A DNA stretch of 64,000 nucleotides from Candidatus Pseudobacter hemicellulosilyticus (GCA_029202545.1 CP119311.1:2356001-2420000); one strand, 5' to 3'. Shown: positions 34,214 to 44,097, counted from the stretch's first letter. Notes: a model not told the origin generated them from the sequence alone. Numbers and translations: made by a program.

Positions 34214-34302
34214 AAATTAAAGTTTCCAAATTCCTCAGCGAAAGTGGGAAAATGTGTTATTTTGTGGTAATAAATGAAAATACTGGTTTCTATCTGTTAT
34301 AA

Positions 34303-34776
34303 ATGATTGAATTTCTGGGTGAATATGAAGCTACACTGGACTCAAAAGGTCGCTTCCTTCTCCCGGCAGGCTTTAAAAAGCAATTGCCGGAAGAAGCCGG
34401 AACCCAGTTTGTGGTAAACAGGGGCTTTGAGAAATGTCTCACCCTGTACCCCATGCTCAGCTGGAAACCGATATTTTCTGAGATCAGCAAACTCAATGAT
34501 TTTGACCCCAAGGTACGTGAATTCAGGCGGAATTTTTTGAACGGGGCCACTGTGCTGGAGCTGGATAGTGCGGGAAGATTGCTGTTACCTTCCAATTTAA
34601 AGGGACATGCCGGGCTGGAGAAGGATATTGTGCTGGTAGCGGCTATGAACAAGATCGAAATCTGGGATAAAGATAAGTACCATCAGCTCTTTGAATCTTT
34701 TTCACCGGAAGCATTCAGTGAACTGGCACAACAGGTAATGGCAGGCGCCAATCATTCAGGACCCTCAACGCTTTAA
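34303..34776 (+). CDS. mraZ: Transcriptional regulator MraZ
   Basis: A 157-residue protein with two AbrB-like MraZ half-domains, each with the DSxGRxLLP signature (DSKGRFLLPA at about 13-22 and DSAGRLLLPS at about 88-97). MraZ forms a ring-shaped oligomer that binds TGGG repeats and represses the division and cell wall cluster it heads. Candidate repeats lie upstream. Its TAA overlaps the ATG of rsmH by one base, so the two are translationally coupled. Confidence 0.96.
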   Translation: MIEFLGEYEATLDSKGRFLLPAGFKKQLPEEAGTQFVVNRGFEKCLTLYPMLSWKPIFSEISKLNDFDPKVREFRRNFLNGATVLELDSAGRLLLPSNLKGHAGLEKDIVLVAAMNKIEIWDKDKYHQLFESFSPEAFSELAQQVMAGANHSGPSTL

Positions 34777-35699
34777 TGATGACCAATGAGCAGCCTACTT
34801 ACCACGTTCCGGTCTTACTGCAGGAAGCTATCGACGGATTGAACATTGATCCCAACGGCATATATGTGGATTGCACGTTTGGTGGTGGTGGTCATTCCCG
34901 TGAAATACTGAAACGGTTAGGCGCCGGAGGCAAGCTCTTTGCCTTCGACCAGGATGCGGATGCCCGGCAGAACCTGCCCGAGGATCCGCGGGTGCAGTTC
35001 CTGCCCCATAACTTCCGGCACCTTCAGCGGATGCTGCGGCTGCATGATGCGCCTCAGGTGAATGGCATATTGGCCGATCTGGGTGTCAGCAGTCACCAGT
35101 TCAATGAAGCCGAACGAGGCTTCTCCACCCGCTTCGATGGCGATATGGATATGCGGATGGATACCCGCCAGGAGCTGACGGCCTTCAGGGTGATCAGCAC
35201 CTACACTGAACAGCAGCTGCACAAGCTGTTTGAACAGTATGGCGAGGTCACCAACGCCAGAACACTGGCCCGTACCATCGTCCAGGTGCGTGGTAACCTG
35301 TCGCTCAAAACCATCGCTAATTTCAAACAGGCGCTGCATGCAGTGGTGAAAGGGAATCCCAATAAATACTTTGCCCAGGTATTCCAGGCGTTGCGCATTG
35401 AAGTGAATGATGAATTGGGAGCATTGAAAGACATGCTGCAACAGATTCCTTCTCTATTGAAACCGGGTGGCCGCGCTGCCATCATCACGTTTCATTCACT
35501 GGAAGACAGGCTCGTCAAAAATTTTTTCAGGAAAGGCAGTTTTGAAGAAGCGGAGGATACCGATCCTTTTGGCCAGTCAGCACCCGTTGCTCCTGAGCTG
35601 ATAGTGATCACCCGTAAACCCATCCTGCCTTCGGCAGCCGAACAAAAGCAAAACCCGCGTTCCCGTAGCGCCAAGCTGAGGGTAGCGGAAAAAGCATAA
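34776..35699 (+). CDS. rsmH: 16S rRNA (cytosine-1402 N4)-methyltransferase RsmH (MraW)
   Basis: A 307-residue SAM-dependent enzyme that methylates C1402 of 16S rRNA. The start HVPVLLQEAIDGL, SAM-binding VDCTFGGGGHSREIL and the block LADLGVSSHQFNEAERGFS are diagnostic, as is AIITFHSLEDRLVKNFFR near the end. Two adjacent ATG codons are possible starts (34776 or 34779). It follows mraZ directly, as in most dcw clusters, and is followed by ftsL after 21 bp. Confidence 0.96.
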   Translation: MMTNEQPTYHVPVLLQEAIDGLNIDPNGIYVDCTFGGGGHSREILKRLGAGGKLFAFDQDADARQNLPEDPRVQFLPHNFRHLQRMLRLHDAPQVNGILADLGVSSHQFNEAERGFSTRFDGDMDMRMDTRQELTAFRVISTYTEQQLHKLFEQYGEVTNARTLARTIVQVRGNLSLKTIANFKQALHAVVKGNPNKYFAQVFQALRIEVNDELGALKDMLQQIPSLLKPGGRAAIITFHSLEDRLVKNFFRKGSFEEAEDTDPFGQSAPVAPELIVITRKPILPSAAEQKQNPRSRSAKLRVAEKA

Positions 35700-35720
35700 C
35701 CAGACATCAAAACGGATCCT

Positions 35721-36074
35721 GTGACCAGGGAAGAAAAGATACAAGAGGAAAAAGAGGCGAAGGAAGCCCGGCGTGAGTGGCGAAGGCTGCTCAGCTATCG
35801 CTGGATAGTGCAGAATATTCCCTTTTTCCTGTTCCTGTCTGTGCTGGCGGTGATCTATATCTACAACGGTCACTATGCTGACAAGACCATCCGCGAGATC
35901 AATAAAGTAAGCAGGGAACTGAAAGAACTGCATTACGAATATAAAACCGTGAAGAGTGAAGTAATGAACCGCAGCAAACAGAGCGAGCTGGCCAAAGTGG
36001 TGGATTCCTTCGGGCTGAAGGCACTGACAGCACCGCCCACGATCCTGCGGGACAGTCTTCAAAAAGAGAACTGA
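35721..36074 (+). CDS. ftsL: Cell division protein FtsL-like
   Basis: A 117-residue single-pass membrane protein: a charged cytoplasmic N-terminus (residues 1-33), one membrane helix (about 34-52) and a periplasmic coiled coil (about 56-90) ending near AKVVDSFGLKALT. That layout and the place between rsmH and ftsI identify FtsL, although sequence conservation in this family is low. FtsL joins FtsB and FtsQ to activate FtsW-FtsI at the septum. The start codon is GTG. The N-terminus is longer and more acidic/basic than in E. coli. Confidence 0.88.
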   Translation: MTREEKIQEEKEAKEARREWRRLLSYRWIVQNIPFFLFLSVLAVIYIYNGHYADKTIREINKVSRELKELHYEYKTVKSEVMNRSKQSELAKVVDSFGLKALTAPPTILRDSLQKEN

Positions 36075-36080
36075 TAGCAA

Positions 36081-38237
36081 GTGGAAGTAAAGCGTGACAT
36101 ACTATGGCGGGTCTATATGTGCTTTCTGGGCATAGTGCTTTTCAGCGTCATAATTATTGGTCGCGCCGTTTATATCCAGCAATTCCAGGGTAGTCACTGG
36201 ATTGCCGAGGCCAACCAGCAGCAACAGAAGTTTGTGGAGATAGATGCCGAAAGAGGTACTATCTACAGTGAAGACGGCAGCATGCTGAGTACCTCACTCC
36301 CGTTCTTTGACATTTATATTGATTTTGCCGCCGACGGCCTTCGTCAGAAAGAAGGTCGGCGCTTCAAGGAAAACCTGGACTCCCTTTCCATGGAACTGGC
36401 AGCCCTGTTCTATGACCGCGCATCCGCTGATAATAGAACAGCGGCCGATTACAAACAGCTGCTGCAGAAAGGGTACAAAAAGAAGGACCGCTATTTTCTC
36501 CTCAAGAGAAATATCAGCTTCCAGCAATACAAGGTGCTCCGCACCCTGCCCCTGGTTCGCCAGGGAAAGGACAAAAGCGGTTTCATTGCCGAAGTGAAGG
36601 ACAAGCGACTGAATCCCTACGGCCTCCTGGCCAACCGGACCATCGGTCTGTCCCGGGAATATGTAGACAGTGATGGTAAAATGAAGAACACCAATGTAGG
36701 CCTGGAGAACACCTATGATTCTATCCTCCGGGGAGAAACAGGTAAGAAGCTGATGCGCAAAGTGGCGGCCGGTGTGTTTGTGCCGGTTGATGGCACCGAG
36801 ATAGAACCCCGGAACGGCAAGGACATTGTTACCACCCTGGACGTCAATATCCAGGACATTGCGGAGAACGCCCTGCTGAACGTGATGCGCGAGAATGAAT
36901 GTACTTCCGGCACCTGCATTGTGATGGAAGTGGCTACAGGAAAGATCAAAGCCATTGCCAACCTGGGCAGAAGACCGGATGGCTCTTACTGGGAAGACCT
37001 CAACTACGCTATCCGCGCTTCCGAACCGGGCTCTACGTTCAAGCTGGCCACTATGCTGTCCCTGCTGGAAGACAAACATGTTTCGCTCAACCAGCGCATC
37101 AGCCTGGAAGGCGGCAAATGGCAGTACAGCACCCGTACGGTATATGATTCAGAAGTGCATGCGGAGAATGATGTTACGGTGAAACATGCTTTTGAGCTCA
37201 GCTCCAATGTGGCCATGGCGAAGCTGGTCACCAATAGTTACGTCAGGAACCCGATGCAGTATATCAATCACCTGCGCAAGCTGCGGCTGGATAAATACTC
37301 CGGTATTGACCTGCTGGGCGAAACCACGCCGGTGATCAAAACGCCGAAATCAAAGACCTGGTCCAATACCAGTCTGCCCTGGATGAGTTTTGGTTACGAG
37401 GTGCTGATAAGTCCCCTGCAGTCGCTGATGTTATACAACGCGGTGGCCAACGGTGGTAAGATGATGAAACCTTACCTGGTCAATGAGGTACAGGAGAACG
37501 GGTTCACGGTAAGAACGTTTCCGCCGCAGGTGCTGGAAGAAACCATCTGCAGCCCGGAAACGCTGGAAAAACTGAAAGAATGTCTCGAAGGCGCCAGCGG
37601 TAACGCCGGTGGCACCGGATATAAGCTCTTTAAAGATGCACCTTACAAGGTGGCCGGTAAAACGGGCACTTCGCAGGTAGCAAACGGGAACAGGGGATAC
37701 GCTGATCATATCCACCAGTCGTCCTTTGCCGGGTACTTCCCCGCAAAGAACCCGCAGTACAGCTGCATCGTGGTAGTGATCAACAAACCCTTCGCGGTAA
37801 AATATTATGGTGCGGCCATTGCCGGACCGGTATTCAAAGAGATCGCCGACAAACTGTATGCGCTCAATGCGGATAAGGATATCCAGCCGGCGCCGCTGCG
37901 GCTGAAGAAAGACAGCACCAACTATTTCTACGCAGGTGCTGCTGAGGAAATGCGGACCGTGATGGATGAGCTGCAGTGGAAATACCGGGATTCGGCAAAA
38001 ACAGCCAGCTGGACAAGGGTATACGCCGCCAACTACCAGCCGGTAATGGGCGGTCAGGAGGTATCCCGGAAAAATATGCCCGATGTACGGGGCATGGGCC
38101 TGAAAGATGCGCTCTACCTGCTGGAGAACATGAACCTGAAAGTGGGTGTGCGGGGCAGGGGAAGAGTAAAGGGGCAGAGCATAACGCCGGGCGCCCTGAT
38201 CAGTAAGGACCAGTCAGTGATCATTGAATTGAACTAA
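36081..38237 (+). CDS. ftsI: Division-specific transpeptidase FtsI (PBP3) with C-terminal PASTA domain
   Basis: A 718-residue class B penicillin-binding protein that cross-links septal peptidoglycan with FtsW. It has an N-terminal membrane helix (about 8-28), the dimerisation region, and a transpeptidase domain with STFK (S318, K321), S374-S-N376 and KTGTS (K527). Residues about 660-718 form one PASTA domain (MPDVRGMGLKDALYLLENMNL... SKDQSVIIEL), known from Gram-positive PBPs and usual in Bacteroidota FtsI. The start is GTG, 6 bp after ftsL. Within the cluster it precedes murE. Confidence 0.95.
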   Translation: MEVKRDILWRVYMCFLGIVLFSVIIIGRAVYIQQFQGSHWIAEANQQQQKFVEIDAERGTIYSEDGSMLSTSLPFFDIYIDFAADGLRQKEGRRFKENLDSLSMELAALFYDRASADNRTAADYKQLLQKGYKKKDRYFLLKRNISFQQYKVLRTLPLVRQGKDKSGFIAEVKDKRLNPYGLLANRTIGLSREYVDSDGKMKNTNVGLENTYDSILRGETGKKLMRKVAAGVFVPVDGTEIEPRNGKDIVTTLDVNIQDIAENALLNVMRENECTSGTCIVMEVATGKIKAIANLGRRPDGSYWEDLNYAIRASEPGSTFKLATMLSLLEDKHVSLNQRISLEGGKWQYSTRTVYDSEVHAENDVTVKHAFELSSNVAMAKLVTNSYVRNPMQYINHLRKLRLDKYSGIDLLGETTPVIKTPKSKTWSNTSLPWMSFGYEVLISPLQSLMLYNAVANGGKMMKPYLVNEVQENGFTVRTFPPQVLEETICSPETLEKLKECLEGASGNAGGTGYKLFKDAPYKVAGKTGTSQVANGNRGYADHIHQSSFAGYFPAKNPQYSCIVVVINKPFAVKYYGAAIAGPVFKEIADKLYALNADKDIQPAPLRLKKDSTNYFYAGAAEEMRTVMDELQWKYRDSAKTASWTRVYAANYQPVMGGQEVSRKNMPDVRGMGLKDALYLLENMNLKVGVRGRGRVKGQSITPGALISKDQSVIIELN

Positions 38238-38293
38238 GCAATTAAACGGACTTGAAGCCGGGGATGAGCAGTCCTCCTTCAGGGATCAGACAT

Positions 38294-39760
38294 ATGGCAA
38301 CATTGCAGGACATATTATATAAGGTACGCATCCGCTCCGTCCACGGCAGCACGCAGCTGGCTGTGAACGCCTTGCAGATGGATTCCCGTAAAGTGCAGGC
38401 CGGTGATTGTTTTATCGCCGTCAAAGGCGTGGCGGCAGACGGGCACCAGTACATTGACCAGGTAGCACAGAAAGGTGCTGCCGCAGTGATCTGCGAAACC
38501 TTACCTGCCAGCCTGCAAGCCGGGGTAACCTATGTGGAAGTGGAGAACAGTGCGGCCGCTGCCGGTCAGCTGGCGCATAACTTCTACGGGCAGCCTTCCG
38601 AACAGCTGAAGCTGGTGGGTGTTACCGGCACCAACGGGAAGACCACCATTGCCACTTTGCTGTACAAGCTCTTTACATCACTGGGATATACCTGCGGCCT
38701 GCTCAGCACGGTGCAGAACCACGTGGGTGATACGGTACTGCCTGCCACTCATACCACGCCTGATCCCATCAGCCTGAATGCGCTGCTGCGGCAGATGGTG
38801 GATGCGGGCTGCACCTATGCGTTCATGGAGACCAGCTCCCATGCCATTCACCAGCACCGCATTGCAGGGCTGCGGTTTGCGGGCGGTCTGTTCAGCAATA
38901 TCACCCATGATCACCTGGATTACCACAAGACCTTTGATGAGTATATCCGGGTCAAGAAAGCATTCTTTGACGGGCTGCCGGCCGATGCCTTTGCCATCTC
39001 CAATGCGGACGACAAGCGCGGGGCGGTAATGCTGCAGAATACCAATGCCAGGAAATACTTCTACAGCCTGCGTACGCTGGCGGAGTTCAAAGGCAAGATC
39101 ATTGAAAATGCCCTGACAGGACTGGTGATGAACATCAACGACCAGGAAGTGCATTTTCGCCTGATCGGTGAGTTCAACGCCTATAACCTGCTGGCCGTGT
39201 ATGGCGCTGCCATCTGCCTGGGCGAAGAAAAACACGAAGTGCTGCGCTGTCTCAGCATGCTGACCGGCGCCGAAGGCCGCTTCGATTACCTGATAAGCGC
39301 TAAGGAACATATCATCGGCATCGTGGACTATGCCCACACGCCGGATGCGCTCCTGAATGTGCTGGCCACCATCAAAAAATTACGCAAGGGCCATGAACAG
39401 ATCATCACGGTAGTGGGCTGCGGCGGCGACCGCGATACCACCAAGAGACCGGTGATGGGTGAAGTGGCCTGTGAACATAGCGACCGCGTGATCTTTACCT
39501 CGGACAATCCCCGGAGTGAAGAACCGGAGCAGATCCTGAAGGATATGGAGAAGGGATTGGGAACAGCGGCGCGCAGGAAATATATCGCTATCGTGGACAG
39601 GAAAGAGGCCATCAAAACGGCCATCAGTATTGCCAGGCCGGAAGATATTGTGCTGATTGCCGGCAAGGGGCACGAGAAGTACCAGGATATAAAAGGAGTA
39701 AAACATCCTTTTGACGATAAAGAAGTGCTGAGAGAAGTATTGGAGCTGTTTGGAAAATAG
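38294..39760 (+). CDS. murE: UDP-MurNAc-tripeptide synthetase MurE (meso-DAP adding)
   Basis: A 488-residue cytoplasmic Mur ligase. It adds the third residue of the peptidoglycan stem peptide using ATP. P-loop GTNGKTT has K116. The specificity loop reads DNPR (D404-R407), which in MurE enzymes marks meso-diaminopimelate as the substrate rather than lysine. The ATG at 38294 (MATLQDIL) is chosen over an upstream frame start at 38252, because family members start here. A 127-bp gap with twin hairpins separates it from mraY; murF, its usual neighbour, is absent. Confidence 0.96.
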   Translation: MATLQDILYKVRIRSVHGSTQLAVNALQMDSRKVQAGDCFIAVKGVAADGHQYIDQVAQKGAAAVICETLPASLQAGVTYVEVENSAAAAGQLAHNFYGQPSEQLKLVGVTGTNGKTTIATLLYKLFTSLGYTCGLLSTVQNHVGDTVLPATHTTPDPISLNALLRQMVDAGCTYAFMETSSHAIHQHRIAGLRFAGGLFSNITHDHLDYHKTFDEYIRVKKAFFDGLPADAFAISNADDKRGAVMLQNTNARKYFYSLRTLAEFKGKIIENALTGLVMNINDQEVHFRLIGEFNAYNLLAVYGAAICLGEEKHEVLRCLSMLTGAEGRFDYLISAKEHIIGIVDYAHTPDALLNVLATIKKLRKGHEQIITVVGCGGDRDTTKRPVMGEVACEHSDRVIFTSDNPRSEEPEQILKDMEKGLGTAARRKYIAIVDRKEAIKTAISIARPEDIVLIAGKGHEKYQDIKGVKHPFDDKEVLREVLELFGK

Positions 39761-39795
39761 ATGAGGACTGCCAGGAGGCAAATAGATACTGGTCA

Positions 39796-39833
39796 CTCGC
39801 CGGAGGCGGGCGACTGAAGCTCACGGAGTGAGC
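39796..39833 (+). repeat. Twin GGA-triloop hairpins between murE and mraY
   Basis: CTCGCC-GGA-GGCGGG (39796-39810) and GCTCAC-GGA-GTGAGC (39819-39833) are two adjacent stems of 6 bp, both closed by the same loop GGA. No T-run follows, so a terminator is unlikely. They may protect the mRNA 3' end of the upstream segment or be a REP-like element. Confidence 0.5.
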
Positions 39834-39887
39834 AGGAAAATGATCAGAAGCAGTTATATATAGATCCGGTATCAAAACCTAAGAGAC

Positions 39888-41165
39888 ATGTTGTATCATT
39901 TAATGGACTGGCTGAAGGAGTTGGGGGTGAAATTCCCTGGTAGTGCGCTGTTTCAGTTCATTACCTCCCGTGTCATGCTTGCAGTGATCCTGTCCTTGGT
40001 TATTTCAGCGGTATTCGGCAAAAAGCTCATCAACTACCTGCGCAGAAAGCAGGTGGGAGAAACGGTCCGCGACCTGGGCCTGGCTGGTGAACAGCAGAAA
40101 AAAGGAACGCCTACCATGGGTGGCCTGATCATTATCCTGGCTATCCTGGTGCCCACCCTGCTGCTGGCCGACCTGAACAAAGCCTATATCCGGCTGATGA
40201 TCTTTGCCACTGTCTGGCTGGGCATTATCGGTTTCATAGATGACTATCTGAAGCTGCGGGCCAAAAAGCTGGCGCAGCAGCAGGGGGTGGCTTACAAGAA
40301 AGGGGATAAGGACGGGCTGGCCGGATGGTTCAAAGTATTGGGACAGGTAGTGCTGGGAATAGTAGTGGCCTCCGTGCTGCTCTTCAATGAGAACACCAAG
40401 GTATGGCGGGACTACACCGGGCCGGTGAAAGAGAATGACAAGTCCATTATCAAAAGGACTTTTGACGGCAAGACTAAATATTTCGTGGAAGCGGATGCGC
40501 CCATCACCACCATCCCCTTTGTGAAAGGACATGAGTTCAACTACTCGAAGCTGCTGCCGGAAGCGGTGCGCGGTTTCACCTGGGTTCTTTATATAGTGAT
40601 CGTGATCTTCATTGTGACGGCGGTCTCCAACGGGGCCAATATCACAGATGGATTGGACGGGCTGGCAACAGGCACCAGCGCCATCATTGGCGCCTGCCTC
40701 GGCATCTTTGCCTATGCCAGCGGCAACCTGCGGTTTGCGGAATACCTGAACATCATGTATATCCCCAACCTGGGCGAGCTGTCCATTTTCATCGGCGCCA
40801 TGATCGGCGCCTGCGTGGGCTTTCTCTGGTATAATGCCTATCCCGCACAGGTGTTCATGGGCGATACGGGCAGTCTGACCCTGGGGGGTATCATTGCCGC
40901 CCTGGCCATCATTGTCCGGAAAGAATTACTGATCCCGATCTTCTGCGGCGTGTTCCTGGTAGAAGTGCTGAGTGTTACCCTGCAGGTATCCTGGTTTAAA
41001 TACACGAAAAAGAAATACGGTGAGGGCAGGAGGATCTTCCTGATGAGTCCGCTGCACCACCATTATCAGAAGTTAGGCTATCATGAAGCGAAGATTGTAA
41101 CGCGGTTCTGGATTGTGACCATTCTGTGTATCGTGTTCTCAGTGGTTACGCTCAAGATCAGGTAA
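39888..41165 (+). CDS. mraY: Phospho-N-acetylmuramoyl-pentapeptide transferase MraY
   Basis: A 425-residue polytopic enzyme that moves phospho-MurNAc-pentapeptide onto undecaprenyl phosphate, forming lipid I. About ten membrane helices. Conserved motifs: PTMGG, FIDDYLK (Asp pair), NITDGLDGLATG, and MSPLHHHYQKLGYHEAKIV near the end. It is longer than E. coli MraY (360) by an insert at about 130-215 that carries YKKGDKDGLAGWF and a hydrophilic loop, as usual in Bacteroidota. Confidence 0.96.
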   Translation: MLYHLMDWLKELGVKFPGSALFQFITSRVMLAVILSLVISAVFGKKLINYLRRKQVGETVRDLGLAGEQQKKGTPTMGGLIIILAILVPTLLLADLNKAYIRLMIFATVWLGIIGFIDDYLKLRAKKLAQQQGVAYKKGDKDGLAGWFKVLGQVVLGIVVASVLLFNENTKVWRDYTGPVKENDKSIIKRTFDGKTKYFVEADAPITTIPFVKGHEFNYSKLLPEAVRGFTWVLYIVIVIFIVTAVSNGANITDGLDGLATGTSAIIGACLGIFAYASGNLRFAEYLNIMYIPNLGELSIFIGAMIGACVGFLWYNAYPAQVFMGDTGSLTLGGIIAALAIIVRKELLIPIFCGVFLVEVLSVTLQVSWFKYTKKKYGEGRRIFLMSPLHHHYQKLGYHEAKIVTRFWIVTILCIVFSVVTLKIR

Positions 41166-41352
41166 TAACCGGCAGACACTGAAAAACCACGCTCTATAAG
41201 TCCTATGGGAATAACCATTAGTAAAGAGACTGTGGTGCAGTATAAAAGTTCAACCTACTGAAAAACCCCCTGATCCGGATTACAGGCGGATGGACGCTGT
41301 AGCCGTCCGGCAGGGAAAGGACCATAAAAAGAACAAGGGATCATTTGGAACA

Positions 41353-42693
41353 ATGGGAAAAAGATTAGTCATACTGGGAGCCGGAGAAAGCGGAGTAGGC
41401 GCTGCCATCCTGGGGCAGCAGCAGGGATATGAGGTATTTGTTTCCGATGCCCAGGCCATAAAAGAGCATTACCGGTCAGCACTGGAAGACTACGGGATTA
41501 CCTATGAAGCCGGGCAGCACAGTGAGGAAAGGATACTGGATGCAGATGAGGTGATGAAGAGCCCGGGTATCCCGGAGAAGAATGAGCTGGTGAAGAAGAT
41601 CAGGGCAAAGGGCATCCCGGTTATCAGCGAAATAGAATTAGCCTATCGTCATAAAGGAAACAGCAGGATCATTGGCATCACGGGCAGTAACGGTAAAACC
41701 ACCACTACAGCGCTGACCTTCCATATCTGCCAGACGGCAGGACTGGAATGCGCCCTGGTAGGGAATATCGGTTACTCCTTCGCCAAACAGGTGGCCCTGG
41801 ATCCCAAACCGCTCTATGTGGCCGAGATCAGCAGTTTCCAGCTGGATGATATCAGGGAATTCAGGCCGGATGTGGCCATTCTCACCAATATCACGGAAGA
41901 CCATCTTGACCGTTACGATTACCAGTTCAGGAATTATATCAACAGTAAGTTCCGGATCGCCGAGAATCAGACTGCCAACGATTATTTCATCTATTGCGAA
42001 GACGACCCTGTGACTATGGAGTTCCTGGGACAATTTTCAATCAAATCTAACTTATTACCATTTACTATGAACAAGGAGCCAAACCAAGGAGGATTCATCA
42101 GGAACGGTCAAATGACGGTTGCGGTCGGCGACGAAAAGATGCAGAGCAGTATCTATGATTTCACCCTCAAGGGGAAACACAATCAATACAATACTATGGC
42201 TGCAGGGATTGCAGGGGCCACCATCGGCATCCGCAAAGAGAAGATCCGGGACGCCATCCAGACCTTTGAGAGCCTGGAGCACCGTATGGAGCCCGTGGCT
42301 ACCGTTCGCGGTGTGGAGTTCATCAATGACAGCAAGGCTACCAATGTCAACAGCACCTGGTATGCCCTGGAAAGTATGGAAAAACCTACCATCCTCATCC
42401 TGGGTGGTATAGATAAAGGAAATGATTACACTTCCCTGCACGACCTGGTAAAGGAAAAAGTGAAAGCTATCGTGTGCATGGGCGTAGATAACAGGAAGAT
42501 CCATGAGGCCTTCCAGAATGATGTACCGGTAATGGTGAATACCGCCAGCGCCCGCGAAGCTGTTCATGCAGCCTTCCACCTTGCCAACAAAGGGGATGTG
42601 GTGCTGCTGAGCCCGGCCTGCGCCAGCTTTGACCTGTTCCGCAATTATGAGGACAGGGGTGATCAGTTCAAAGAGGCTGTAAGAGAATTATGA
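41353..42693 (+). CDS. murD: UDP-MurNAc-alanine--D-glutamate ligase MurD
   Basis: A 446-residue Mur ligase that adds D-glutamate. Residues 1-20 carry the Rossmann start KRLVILGAGESGVGAA; the P-loop is ITGSNGKTTTTAL; NITEDHLDRYD and FINDSKATNVNSTWYALE are diagnostic. The frame is open upstream to 41290, but ATG 41353 matches the usual family start. The 187-bp gap after mraY shows no gene. It is followed by 105 bp before ftsW. Confidence 0.95.
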   Translation: MGKRLVILGAGESGVGAAILGQQQGYEVFVSDAQAIKEHYRSALEDYGITYEAGQHSEERILDADEVMKSPGIPEKNELVKKIRAKGIPVISEIELAYRHKGNSRIIGITGSNGKTTTTALTFHICQTAGLECALVGNIGYSFAKQVALDPKPLYVAEISSFQLDDIREFRPDVAILTNITEDHLDRYDYQFRNYINSKFRIAENQTANDYFIYCEDDPVTMEFLGQFSIKSNLLPFTMNKEPNQGGFIRNGQMTVAVGDEKMQSSIYDFTLKGKHNQYNTMAAGIAGATIGIRKEKIRDAIQTFESLEHRMEPVATVRGVEFINDSKATNVNSTWYALESMEKPTILILGGIDKGNDYTSLHDLVKEKVKAIVCMGVDNRKIHEAFQNDVPVMVNTASAREAVHAAFHLANKGDVVLLSPACASFDLFRNYEDRGDQFKEAVREL

Positions 42694-42798
42694 AGAACAG
42701 CTGCCGCCCCCGATGCAACGGAGGGCTGGCAGTGAAGTGAGATCGCCGGAACAGGGAACCGGCGTTCAATGAAAGAAAAGACAGGGGGTGAAAAGTAA

Positions 42799-44094
42799 AT
42801 GAGCCAGTCGAAAGATATACGTTTTGAGGACATGGCCTCCAATGGGGGCGTGGGTGGGAATCTACTGAGCAAAACGAAGGGTGATAAAGTGATCTGGGCG
42901 GTAGTGATTGTACTGGCGCTGGTATCCATGCTGGTAGTATACAGTTCTACCGGGCTGCTGGCGTACAAAGTGAACCGGGGCAATACGGAGATCTACCTGT
43001 TCAAGCAGATCGCATTTATTGCTGTGGGGCTGGCGGTGATCTATTTTTCGCACAGGGTCAATTATACCCTGTATTCAAGAGTGGCCAGGATCCTGTTCCT
43101 GATTGCTATACCCCTCCTGATCTATACCCTGTTCTTCGGGGTAAGGCTCAACGAGGGGAGCCGGTGGATCAGGCTGCCGATCATTAACCTGACCTTCCAG
43201 ACATCGGATCTGGCCAAACTGGCCCTGTTCATGTACCTGGGCAGGTTGCTGAGCCGGAAGCAGGACGTGATCAAGGATTTTAAAAAAGGTTTTTTGCCGG
43301 TGATGCTGCCCGTAGTGATCATCTGCGTGCTGATAGCCCCGGCTAACCTGTCCACTGCCCTGCTGGTGGGCGCCACCAGTATGCTGCTGTTGTTCATTGG
43401 CAGGGTCAGCACCAAACACCTGCTGATGACCATTGCCATAGTGGCTATCCCGGTAGTGCTTATGGTCACAGTAGCCCTGGGCTATTATGACAAGGAGGAG
43501 GGGAAATCGAAGGAACTGCCGGCCATGCTGAGTGTAGGCAGGTTCCCTACCTGGATCAAACGTGTACAGAATTTTGTTTACGATAATAAAGAGGTAGACA
43601 AGGACGAGAACTACCAGGTTAACCAGGCCAAGATCGCTATTGCAAAAGGTGGTCTGCTGGGACTGGGACCCGGTAACAGTGAAACAAGGAACTTTTTGCC
43701 GCACCCTTATTCCGATTTCATCTTCGCTATCATTATTGAAGAGTATGGAATAATCGGTGGGGCCTTTATCTTATTGATATACCTGCTGTTCCTGTTGCGC
43801 TGTATCCGGATCTTCCGGAAATGTCCTTTTGCCTTTGGCGCCTTCCTGGCGCTGGGGCTGAGTTTCACCCTGGTGATCCAGGCGCTGATCAATATGGCGG
43901 TTACCGTGAACCTGTTCCCGGTAACAGGGGTTACCCTGCCGCTGGTCAGTATGGGCGGCAGCTCTTTCCTGTTCACCTGTCTGGCCATCGGCATCATCCT
44001 GAGTGTGGCGCGTAACGTGGAGCAGTCGGAAGGCAGGGCTAAACTGGCGGCAGTGAAAGCAAAAGAAGCGGCTGAACAGGCCGAAGACAATTAA
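42799..44094 (+). CDS. ftsW: Septal peptidoglycan polymerase FtsW (SEDS family)
   Basis: A 431-residue SEDS glycosyltransferase with about ten membrane helices that polymerises lipid II at the division site together with FtsI. Features: an N-terminal cytoplasmic tail of about 30 residues, LNEGSRWIRLPIINLTFQTSDLAKLAL (R/W motif region), GLLGLGPGNSETRNFLPHPYSDFIFAIIIEEYG (catalytic periplasmic loop region), and the closing FPVTGVTLPLVSMGGSS. A short charged Ala/Glu-rich tail ends the protein. It is 3 bp upstream of murG. Confidence 0.95.
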   Translation: MSQSKDIRFEDMASNGGVGGNLLSKTKGDKVIWAVVIVLALVSMLVVYSSTGLLAYKVNRGNTEIYLFKQIAFIAVGLAVIYFSHRVNYTLYSRVARILFLIAIPLLIYTLFFGVRLNEGSRWIRLPIINLTFQTSDLAKLALFMYLGRLLSRKQDVIKDFKKGFLPVMLPVVIICVLIAPANLSTALLVGATSMLLLFIGRVSTKHLLMTIAIVAIPVVLMVTVALGYYDKEEGKSKELPAMLSVGRFPTWIKRVQNFVYDNKEVDKDENYQVNQAKIAIAKGGLLGLGPGNSETRNFLPHPYSDFIFAIIIEEYGIIGGAFILLIYLLFLLRCIRIFRKCPFAFGAFLALGLSFTLVIQALINMAVTVNLFPVTGVTLPLVSMGGSSFLFTCLAIGIILSVARNVEQSEGRAKLAAVKAKEAAEQAEDN

Positions 44095-44097
44095 AAA

